NCBI GenBank assembly: GCA_016930645.1
Contig: JAFGGH010000046.1
Coordinates: forward strand, 1 to 64,000
Reading direction: 5' to 3'
Source: Sedimentisphaerales bacterium
GTDB lineage: Bacteria > Planctomycetota > Phycisphaerae > Sedimentisphaerales > Anaerobacaceae
Length of the DNA stretch: 64,000 nt
The translations under genes and the position numbers were made by a program. The notes beneath the pieces were generated by a model that did not search any database, was not told where the DNA came from, and worked only from the letters and a program-made list of their open reading frames with translations. Position 1 is the first letter of the stretch. Each line of letters opens with the position of its first letter. Below, piece after piece: positions 56,659 to 64,000 of the stretch.

Positions 56659-57611
56659 ATCAGTTAGATGTTTCAATAATTATCCCTAACTATAATACTC
56701 GCGATATTCTTCGTGATTGTCTTGCTTCTTTGTACAAATATCCCATGACGGTCTCATCTGAAATCATAGTTGTGGATAATGCCTCAAATGATGGCTCTGC
56801 TGAAATGGTTAAAAAGGAGTTTGGGCAGATTATCCTGATAGAAAACAAAGTCAACAGCGGGTACGCAGGTGCCTGCAACCTGGGAATAAAGAAGTCAAAG
56901 GGCAGATATTTGTTAATTCTAAACAGTGATACTTTGGCTCTTGAAGGTACTATTGACAAGATTATTCGTTTCGCCGATGAAAATCCAAAGGCTGCAATTA
57001 TCGGCTGCCGTGCCCTTAATCCGGATATGACACTTCAGCCGACGTGCTTTATGTACCCTTCAATACTTAATATGCTTTTGGCCAGTACCTATTTTTACAA
57101 GCTTTTTCCGAACAATAAATTCTTTGGCCGCCAGGCAATGTCCTGGTGGGACAGAGACGATACAAGAGAAGTAGATGTAGTTACAGGCTGTTGTATGCTG
57201 GTTAGAAAAGAAGCTATTGATAATGTCGGTATGATGGATGAAAGCTTCTTTATGTATGCCGAAGAAACAGACTGGTGCTACAGATTCAAAAAAGCCGGAT
57301 GGAAAGTGATGTACACGCCAGCCGCTGAAATTATCCATATTGGCGGCCGAAGTACCAGACATATTCGCGGTGATATGCTCGTCAGGGAAAAGCTCAGTGT
57401 CCTGGAATTTATACGGAAACATCATGGTTGGCTTTATCACAAAGTCGTGTGTTTTTTTGTGATTCTGTTTTTTGTTCTGCGTCTTCCCATTTGGTTCATT
57501 GCCTCTTTACTAACGAGCAGGGAAGAAGCTAAAGTTAAGCTCAAAGCATATCTTAAGGGCATTAAACAGGTTTTTGTTGCCGCTGGGAAATTGCCCCAGA
57601 CAGAAAATTAA
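56655..57611 (+). CDS. Glycosyltransferase family 2 (rhamnosyltransferase-like)
   Basis: 318 aa, TTG start; VSIIIPNYNTRDILRDCLASL..VVDNASNDGSAEMVKKEF..YLLILNSDTLALEGTI..EETDWCYRFKKAGWKVMYTPAAEIIHIGGRST. Confidence 0.92.
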   Translation: MNQLDVSIIIPNYNTRDILRDCLASLYKYPMTVSSEIIVVDNASNDGSAEMVKKEFGQIILIENKVNSGYAGACNLGIKKSKGRYLLILNSDTLALEGTIDKIIRFADENPKAAIIGCRALNPDMTLQPTCFMYPSILNMLLASTYFYKLFPNNKFFGRQAMSWWDRDDTREVDVVTGCCMLVRKEAIDNVGMMDESFFMYAEETDWCYRFKKAGWKVMYTPAAEIIHIGGRSTRHIRGDMLVREKLSVLEFIRKHHGWLYHKVVCFFVILFFVLRLPIWFIASLLTSREEAKVKLKAYLKGIKQVFVAAGKLPQTEN

Positions 57612-57613
57612 TA

Positions 57614-58954
57614 GTGAATACAAAAATATTATATCAGGGTATGTCTCAGTTTGTCGCAAAGCGGCTTTTGGGGCCGTTTTTGATTCGTAGAAGGCAGCTT
57701 GAAGAAACTCAGTGGCTTGATAAAGATAAACTGCGCGAATTACAATTAAAGCTTCTTAAAAGAATCATTTCTCACAGCTATGACACTGTTGAGTTCTACA
57801 GAAATTTAATGCAAAAGCAAGGGCTTACAAAAGATTTCCTGAAAACACTTGATGATATTAAATACTTACCAGTTACCACCAAACAAGATGTGCTTGCAGC
57901 TGATGATTCTATGATTTCCGACAAATACCCCAGGCGGACCTTGCGAAAAGCACGGACTGGAGGAAGTACGGGTACACCTTTGATAATTTACCGGAACTGG
58001 GCTTCGATTGGAAACGAGCATGCTTTTGTCAATAGGCAGTGGAATTGGGCAGGCATAGAGTTTTGTGACAGGCGGGCTTACCTTATGAGCCGTGTAGTTG
58101 CTGAACCAGACTGTGAAGAAGGCAAGCTTTATGCTTACGATGCGATAATGAAGGATTTGATTTTATCCACTCACCATCTTTCCGCACAAACAGCCGAACA
58201 ATACGCTTCGCTCTTAAAAAAGTATGAAATCAAAGCTCTTATAGGATACCCATCGGCAATTAGCTTTCTTGCAAAGTTATGCCTTCAGAAAGGTATAAAG
58301 CTTAAGTTAAAGGCGGTACTGACAACAAGTGAGCTTCTTGCCGAACCCATGCGTAAAACCATCGAAGAGGCATCCGGCTGTCAAGTCTTTGACTTTTACG
58401 GAGGTGCCGAACGTGTCTGTTATATCCATACCTGCGGGCACGGCAGCTATCATGTTATACCGGAATATGGATTTACAGAACTTATTCCCGTATCCGATTC
58501 CGAACCGAATCGTTGCAGGGTTGTTTCAACCGGCTTCTGGAACAAGGCTATGCCGCTGATTAGATACGACATAGGTGACATAGTAATAAAATCGGATAAA
58601 ACCTGTCCCTGCGGCAGACAGTTCCAGGTCATTGAATCCATCTGCGGCAGGGAAGGGGACATAATCAAAACTCCATCAGGCCGCCAGTTTGGTGTAACGT
58701 TGGTTATGCAGCTACTCTACGTAATATGCGGGATTAACGGGATTGCTGAAAGCCAGGTTGTCCAGGACGCTATTGACCACATTACCATCAAATATGTTCC
58801 GGTTCAAAAAATTGACGAACAGCAGTTGCGTAACTTTGAACACATTATCGGTAAGTATTTACCAGGAGAGTTGAAATTTGATTTCGAGCAGGTTTCTGCT
58901 GTTGAGAAGACAGAAGCCGGCAAAGTCAGACCCCTGGTATCACTATTAGATTAG
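57614..58954 (+). CDS. CapK/phenylacetate-CoA ligase-like (AMP-binding superfamily) protein
   Basis: 446 aa, GTG start; RKARTGGSTGTPLIIYRN..DFYGGAERVCYIHTCGHGSYHVIPEYG..PLIRYDIGDIVIKSDKTCPCGRQFQVIESICGREGDII. Confidence 0.9.
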   Translation: MNTKILYQGMSQFVAKRLLGPFLIRRRQLEETQWLDKDKLRELQLKLLKRIISHSYDTVEFYRNLMQKQGLTKDFLKTLDDIKYLPVTTKQDVLAADDSMISDKYPRRTLRKARTGGSTGTPLIIYRNWASIGNEHAFVNRQWNWAGIEFCDRRAYLMSRVVAEPDCEEGKLYAYDAIMKDLILSTHHLSAQTAEQYASLLKKYEIKALIGYPSAISFLAKLCLQKGIKLKLKAVLTTSELLAEPMRKTIEEASGCQVFDFYGGAERVCYIHTCGHGSYHVIPEYGFTELIPVSDSEPNRCRVVSTGFWNKAMPLIRYDIGDIVIKSDKTCPCGRQFQVIESICGREGDIIKTPSGRQFGVTLVMQLLYVICGINGIAESQVVQDAIDHITIKYVPVQKIDEQQLRNFEHIIGKYLPGELKFDFEQVSAVEKTEAGKVRPLVSLLD

Positions 58955-58960
58955 AAAACT

Positions 58961-60154
58961 ATGATTAGTAATTACGATATTGTATGTTTTTCTCCGTCCG
59001 ACTGGTGGGGACAAAATCCGAGCTGCTGTACGCACATAATGCAGCGGCTTGCCGCCTGTAACAGGGTTATCTGGATAAATCCTGTCAGTTCGGACCTCCT
59101 CGCCGTTCGTAGTCGCAGAGGCCTGCTGACCAGAATGAAAAGGAAGATTAAAAGCCTGTTCAGGTTTGTAAAAAAAAAGAATAAAAATTTGTTTATTCTC
59201 AGCCCGTTCTTTGTTCCGATTCAGGGAAACATCTTTTTCGATTTTATTAATAATGCTTTGCTTAAACTCCAGCTTGGTACGCTGATGCTGTTTCTTAAAG
59301 TGAAAAATCCGTTGCTTTGGATTGAAAATGTTAGAGCTGCCGATTTTCTGGAAAGCTTCAACTGGCGGTTGGTTATTTATCACGTCTCAGATAATTTCCA
59401 GTACTGTCCTTATACGCATAATAAAGATAAGCTTAGAAAAAGAGAAAAAGCAGTTTCGCAGCGAAGTGATTTAACCATTTGTGTCTCTAAGGAGTTGTAT
59501 AACCTTAAAAAAGCAGGCAGGAATAATGTTTATTATCTCCCGCATGGAGTTGACTTTGACTACTTCAGAAGGTCTGCAGAAAGTAAACAGCAGTACGTTC
59601 GGATTTCTGATACACCTAAACCTGTTGTCGGCTATTTCGGCACCTTAACCGCTATGAATGATATCGAATTGCTTGAATATTGTGCTGAACAATTACCCGA
59701 TGTTTCATTTGTTATAGCAGGCGTGGTAACATCTGGTGATTACACTCGATTAAATCAAATGCCTAATGTTCATATGATTGGTAAAATTCCCTATAGTGAC
59801 ATTGCGAGTTTATGCGGCAGTTTCGATGTGTGCCTGCTTCCATGGAAAATAAATGAGTGGATTAAAAGCTGTAATCCACTCAAGTTTTTTGAATATATGG
59901 CTTCAGGCAAGCCAATAGTGTCGGTGCCGATTAGGGAGGTTGCCGAAAACTATGCTGACATTTTAAGTGTTGCGCATACTAAAGAGCAATTCTGCCAAGC
60001 TATACTTTGGGAACTTGAAAATGACGGCAACCAGCGGAAGGAGCGTAGAATGTCAGCCGCAAAAAACCATTCTTGGGACAGACATATTCAGTCATTGGCT
60101 GAATTAATCAATAGTAGGTTAAATCAGTTACAAGCTGAACCTGAAAGCAAATGA
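58961..60154 (+). CDS. Glycosyltransferase family 4-like
   Basis: 397 aa; RSDLTICVSKELYNLKKAG..YYLPHGVDFDYFRR..PVVGYFGTLTAMNDIELLEYCAE..DVCLLPWKINEWIKSCNPLKFFEYMASGKPIVS. Confidence 0.9.
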   Translation: MISNYDIVCFSPSDWWGQNPSCCTHIMQRLAACNRVIWINPVSSDLLAVRSRRGLLTRMKRKIKSLFRFVKKKNKNLFILSPFFVPIQGNIFFDFINNALLKLQLGTLMLFLKVKNPLLWIENVRAADFLESFNWRLVIYHVSDNFQYCPYTHNKDKLRKREKAVSQRSDLTICVSKELYNLKKAGRNNVYYLPHGVDFDYFRRSAESKQQYVRISDTPKPVVGYFGTLTAMNDIELLEYCAEQLPDVSFVIAGVVTSGDYTRLNQMPNVHMIGKIPYSDIASLCGSFDVCLLPWKINEWIKSCNPLKFFEYMASGKPIVSVPIREVAENYADILSVAHTKEQFCQAILWELENDGNQRKERRMSAAKNHSWDRHIQSLAELINSRLNQLQAEPESK

Positions 60155-60627
60155 AAAAAACGAATCAAAATAATAAGCTTAAAATCTGTCTGGTTGCGTC
60201 GGCAGGCGGCCATATGAGCCAGCTCCTCAAGCTCAGGAAAAGCTGGAGTAATTATGAAACAATTTGTGTTACTACCAGCGATATGGTTTCAAAGGAATTG
60301 TCTGAATCACAAAAAATATATGCTGTGGGTGAGTGCAATCGTGAAAATCTCTTACGTGTAGTTGTTGTTTTCTTTCGTTGTCTGAAAATTATACTGCGGG
60401 AAAGACCCGATGTGCTAATCAGCACCGGCGCCGCCGTAGGCTGCATTTGCTGCTGGTTGGCAAAATTTATCGGTGCAAAAATAATTTGGATTGACAGTAT
60501 AACAAATGTTGACCGGCTTTCTCTTTCCGGCAGACTGGTTCATAAAATAGCAGACTTGCTTTTAGTTCAATGGCCGGAGCTTGCTGCCTGCTACAGAAAA
60601 GCAGAATACTTGGGGACCTTGATATGA
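60151..60627 (+). CDS. PssD/Alg14-like glycosyltransferase subunit
   Basis: 158 aa; KICLVASAGGHMSQLLKLRKSW..DVLISTGAAVGCICCWLAKFIGAKIIWIDSITNVDRLSLSGRLVHKIADLLLVQWPEL. Confidence 0.9.
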   Translation: MKKTNQNNKLKICLVASAGGHMSQLLKLRKSWSNYETICVTTSDMVSKELSESQKIYAVGECNRENLLRVVVVFFRCLKIILRERPDVLISTGAAVGCICCWLAKFIGAKIIWIDSITNVDRLSLSGRLVHKIADLLLVQWPELAACYRKAEYLGTLI

Positions 60628-61118
60628 TTTTTGTGACGGTTGGTTCACAGTTCCCGTTTGACCGTTTGATAAAAGCTGTTGATTTTCTGAAAGACGAGGG
60701 TCTGATTGTTCAGGAAATATTCGCCCAAACAGGAAACAGCCAATACAAGCCTCGTAACTTTGAGTATGTGAACTTTCTTGAGAAACATTTGTTTGACAAA
60801 TACGTTCATGATGCGTCAGCGGTTATCAGCCATGCCGGTATTGGAATAATATCAAAATCGCTGGAATACGAAAAGACTCTGCTGGCAATGCCAAGGCTTG
60901 CTAAAAACGCCGAAGTCGTAAACGACCATCAGCTTGCTATTGCAAACAAGTTTGAACGGCTCGGGCACATACTTGTTGCATATTCGCAGGAAGAGTTACC
61001 CGATAAGATTAGAGAACTTGATACCTTTGTTCCTGTTAAACGGCAGAAGCAGCCGGAAAAATTAGCAGAAAAGATTCAATTATTCCTGGACGATATTTAC
61101 GCTCAAAAGAAACTATAG
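60624..61118 (+). CDS. PssE/Alg13-like glycosyltransferase catalytic subunit
   Basis: ORF from 60570; ATG 60624 overlaps upstream stop (ATGA). MIFVTVGSQFPFDRLIKAVDFL..DASAVISHAGIGIISKSLEYEKTLLAMPRL. Confidence 0.9.
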   Translation: MIFVTVGSQFPFDRLIKAVDFLKDEGLIVQEIFAQTGNSQYKPRNFEYVNFLEKHLFDKYVHDASAVISHAGIGIISKSLEYEKTLLAMPRLAKNAEVVNDHQLAIANKFERLGHILVAYSQEELPDKIRELDTFVPVKRQKQPEKLAEKIQLFLDDIYAQKKL

Positions 61119-61150
61119 TAAGCGTTATATTTTATAGCTGTCATATCGTA

Positions 61151-62182
61151 ATGGATAAATTAAAAACAAAAGACGTAACAGCAGTAGTTCTTGCCGGTTC
61201 AAGGGATTTCGGCAGATGCCCTATAGCTTCTCGTTTGCCGTTGGCCCTATGGCCCATCACCGGTACGCCGGCTATTGAAATTTTATTGAAATCCCTCTCT
61301 GAACAGGGCATAAAGAAAATTATAATTTGTACAAACGATGATGTTTTGTTATTGAAAAATAATATTAATCTTCCTGATTCGATTAACGTGAAATTTCTGG
61401 AGGAAAAGCTTCCGGTCGGCACCGCAGGATGCATACGAGACGCTGTTAATAAGCAGACAAAATCACTTCTTCTTATATTACCTGCGGCAATTGTTACCCC
61501 GCCTGACTTCGAGAATATCTTAAATATTCCTATTGTTAACGGATCAAAATTGACAGTTGTGCTCCAGCCTTCAACGAATTATATGGGCAACAGCAGTATA
61601 TCTAATATATTTATCTGTGAGCCTGAGGTTCTTGAGCATATACCGCCAGAGGGATATTGTGATATTAAAGAAGGTTTAATTCCCGCCCTCGTACAAGCAG
61701 GCAAAACGGCGAGAACTGTTATGGTTAAACGGACCATTGGTAATTTTAGAAACATCGCAGAATATCTGCAAACGATCGCTAAGTGTCTTGAGTGTCCTGA
61801 AGATTCTTGTCTTAATCTGCCGTTAAATTCGGACAATCCAAAAGGCATCTGGATATCAAAAAACGCAAAGATAAGACCTTCTGTTAAGATATACGGTCCG
61901 GTGATAATTCTTGATAATGTACAAATTGATGAAAACGCTGTTATTTTTGGCCCAACTATCATCGAGTCAGGAGTTAAAATAGGAAGCAGCACGTTGGTGG
62001 AAAGCAGCGTCGTTTGGGAAAACGCACTTATAAATAATAACTGTGAAATTAGAAATTGTGTTATCGATTATGATGCAATATTACCATCAGGCATAAAGCT
62101 TCAGGGACAGGCTGTTACCGGTAAGCTTGAAAATGATTTTCAAATTAAAAATAATAAAACTCAAATACTCTCACTCTTTTGA
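61151..62182 (+). CDS. Nucleotidyltransferase-like protein with C-terminal left-handed beta-helix; catalytic signature degenerate
   Basis: 343 aa; VTAVVLAGSRDFGRCPIASRLPLALWPITGTPAIEILLKSLSEQGIKKIIICTND; hexapeptide-like IRPSVKIYGPVIILDNVQIDENAVIFGPTIIESGVKIGSSTLVESSVVW. Confidence 0.75.
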   Translation: MDKLKTKDVTAVVLAGSRDFGRCPIASRLPLALWPITGTPAIEILLKSLSEQGIKKIIICTNDDVLLLKNNINLPDSINVKFLEEKLPVGTAGCIRDAVNKQTKSLLLILPAAIVTPPDFENILNIPIVNGSKLTVVLQPSTNYMGNSSISNIFICEPEVLEHIPPEGYCDIKEGLIPALVQAGKTARTVMVKRTIGNFRNIAEYLQTIAKCLECPEDSCLNLPLNSDNPKGIWISKNAKIRPSVKIYGPVIILDNVQIDENAVIFGPTIIESGVKIGSSTLVESSVVWENALINNNCEIRNCVIDYDAILPSGIKLQGQAVTGKLENDFQIKNNKTQILSLF

Positions 62183-62251
62183 AAATATGTATCCAACAGA
62201 ATAATAATGGTGTTTGAAAAAACTAAAATTAATTTATAAGAAAGGTAAGAA

Positions 62252-64000
62252 ATGGAAAATCTAATCAAGTATGATGAAAACGAACATTCTCAGGAAATTA
62301 TTTATCAAGGTCAGCCTTTAGGCTCTCCGCCTCAATCGTCCTCAAATCTTTTTAATTCTATACGGCGATACTGGCGTATAACGCTTGTGGTTTTTATTGT
62401 CGCCTGTGCTGTTGGTCTGCCGGTTATCTGGCTGGGAATCGGTCCTCAGTATGAAGCTATCGCAAGAATTAGTGTCGAATCCAATATCCCTTCGGTTATT
62501 TACGGCAATGACAGTTCAATGCCGGTAAAAGCCTATGAAAGTTTCAAAAATGACCAGGTAAGAATTATTATGGAGGATAAACGCGTTTGGCAAAGAGCTG
62601 CAGACCTGTTGGCGGACAAAGATTTAAGTTTCTTCAAAAATAATACCGGCTTGTTTGGCGGTGCCGACAGCGACCCAGTGGATATTCTTCGAAAAGCAGT
62701 CATTGATGAAAAAATCGAAATATATTCTCTTTCGGCAAGTTCATTCATAGATATAAAGATGACTGGAAGCGACCGGCAGGAATGTCTTCAGATTGTGGAC
62801 GCTGTCAATAAAGCCTATATGGCTGTAGCAGGTTCCGAATCAGCAAGTGAAAATGATAAAGAACTCAATGAGCTGGAAGATATGCGTAAACAATATGAGC
62901 AAAAAAGAAAGCAGCAAAGAGAGGCATTGTATGAACTTGCTGGTGAATATGGGACGGTAAAATTAAATCCTCGGCAGGAAATGATGCTTACAAGAGTTGC
63001 TGTCCTGCAGGATTTAGTTACTAAAATCGAATCGGAAAAAATTCTTTTGGAAACGAAAATAGCTGTGCTGGACAAAACAAAAGACCAGAATATTTTGCCG
63101 CAAGGCTTGGTTGAAAGGCGTCAGGAGTTTGTTCAGAATGACCTTGTTACTCGAACCCTTTCGCAGCGGATAGCTGAACTTGAAGAAGAGCTTATTTCAG
63201 CGCAGCAGGTGGTAAAAGAGGGTAACCCTGTATTACAACGGCGACAACAGCTTTTGGAATCCTTCAAAAACAACCTTGAAAAACATAAGCAACGACTTGG
63301 TGAAAAGTTTGACAACAGTATAACAGATGAAATGCAGAGAAACAGAGAATATGAATTGCGGGAAGCGCAGGCAAATCTGCAGACTTTAATTGCGAGAAAG
63401 CAGATACTCGAAGAAAGAATGAAACAGGAGGACATTGATACTATTGAGCTCGGGCGTAAACAACTAGAGATTGAAAATGCGCAGGAAGACCTTGCTTTCA
63501 CAGATGAGGTTTACAACGACATACGTGCTCGTATTAATCAACGTGAGGTAGAGACCAAGAGGCCGGCCCGTATTTCAATACCTTATGAAGCTACAGTTGT
63601 CCCTGCACCTGACATCCGAATACAGATAACCGCGGTGGTTTTGTTTGTCGCACTGGCCTGCGGAGCAGGTCTTGCCATAATACGCGACAAAGTTGACTCA
63701 AGCGTTTATACTCCGAATGACCTTACAAAGCGTATTGGTGTCAGAATAATCGGCACTACTACAAAACCACGCGGCGTGAAAAGATCGCTTTTACCGCAAA
63801 AAGTTGCTGAAGATTACCAAGCTATTCTCGCTAACCTGGGATTGATAGGCGTCTCGGGAATTCCCAAAAAGCTGGTAGTTACAAGCCCGGGAATCCGGGA
63901 CGGAAAAACAACATTTGTAATTAACCTGGCGAGTAGCCTTGCAAAAGCTGGTAAAAATGTATTGCTTATTGACGGCGACTTAAGAGAACCTGATATACAC
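62252..64000 (+). CDS. Wzz/chain-length determinant - BY-kinase (Wzc-like) fusion, truncated by window end
   Basis: Open frame from ATG 62252 (MENLIKYDENEHSQEIIYQGQPLG..), absent from ORF track because no stop in window; Wzz N-terminus, long coiled-coil, second TM (ITAVVLFVALACGAGLAIIRDKVDSSVYT), then KLVVTSPGIRDGKTTFVINLASSLAKAGKNVLLIDGDLREPDIH Walker motifs. Confidence 0.9.
   Translation, partial: MENLIKYDENEHSQEIIYQGQPLGSPPQSSSNLFNSIRRYWRITLVVFIVACAVGLPVIWLGIGPQYEAIARISVESNIPSVIYGNDSSMPVKAYESFKNDQVRIIMEDKRVWQRAADLLADKDLSFFKNNTGLFGGADSDPVDILRKAVIDEKIEIYSLSASSFIDIKMTGSDRQECLQIVDAVNKAYMAVAGSESASENDKELNELEDMRKQYEQKRKQQREALYELAGEYGTVKLNPRQEMMLTRVAVLQDLVTKIESEKILLETKIAVLDKTKDQNILPQGLVERRQEFVQNDLVTRTLSQRIAELEEELISAQQVVKEGNPVLQRRQQLLESFKNNLEKHKQRLGEKFDNSITDEMQRNREYELREAQANLQTLIARKQILEERMKQEDIDTIELGRKQLEIENAQEDLAFTDEVYNDIRARINQREVETKRPARISIPYEATVVPAPDIRIQITAVVLFVALACGAGLAIIRDKVDSSVYTPNDLTKRIGVRIIGTTTKPRGVKRSLLPQKVAEDYQAILANLGLIGVSGIPKKLVVTSPGIRDGKTTFVINLASSLAKAGKNVLLIDGDLREPDIH

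Noticed and set aside
63133-63501. Minus-strand Ser/Cys-rich ORFs opposite the Wzc-like coiled coil (62815..63075, 63133..63501)
   Set aside because: Antisense of a Glu/Gln/Lys/Arg-rich coiled-coil routinely gives Ser/Leu/Cys-rich ORFs.
1-64000. CRISPR arrays, tRNA/rRNA genes, transposases/integrases, phage genes
   Set aside because: None recognised by reading; no regularly spaced direct repeats, no transposase-like ORF. A tRNAscan/Infernal run would be needed to exclude small RNAs formally.

Overview
The window looks like a Planctomycetota (Phycisphaerae/Sedimentisphaerales-like) chromosomal segment. That placement rests on protein style, such as a right-handed beta-helix protein with a DLNWDGIVDFNEL-type dockerin-like tail, and not on a phylogenetic marker. 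There are two blocks. (A) ~0.1-26.0 kb is a carbohydrate-utilisation region. It carries a beta-helix/dockerin-like protein, then a mostly minus-strand L-rhamnose locus: GH106-like alpha-L-rhamnosidase, NCS1-type permease, rhaA, an ASRT-family (Anabaena sensory rhodopsin transducer-like) protein, class II aldolase, rhaB, a large Zn-ADH-like protein, an SDR, a PHP-like protein, and E3 and E2 of a 2-oxoacid dehydrogenase complex. Divergent from these are a DeoR-family regulator and a fused E1alpha-beta. The ~750-bp divergent intergenic region holds two LacI/cre-like sites and four TATGCTTKA boxes. A second beta-helix/FnIII protein has a duplicated Trp-rich helical tail. (B) ~26.4-64.0 kb is a long co-directional exopolysaccharide/capsule cluster of about 30 genes: two flippases, a polymerase-like protein, many GT4/GT2 enzymes, a PssD/PssE-like pair, a membrane-anchored heparinase-like protein, polysaccharide deacetylase(s), ATP-grasp, GNAT/FemAB-like and CapK-like enzymes, a polysaccharide pyruvyl transferase fusion, three Fe-S proteins (DUF362, radical SAM/SPASM, FrhB-like), and a Wzz-BY-kinase fusion truncated by the window end. 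The most distinctive observations are: a rhamnose locus that includes a dedicated 2-oxoacid dehydrogenase complex and an ASRT-like protein under a shared divergent control region; a 30-bp in-frame palindromic insertion flanked by 7-bp direct repeats; a lipoyl domain whose lysine is replaced by His; a glycosyltransferase that appears to start at ATT; a three-domain 898-aa fusion; and a polytopic-membrane/heparinase fusion. All family calls come from reading the sequence; no database search was run.
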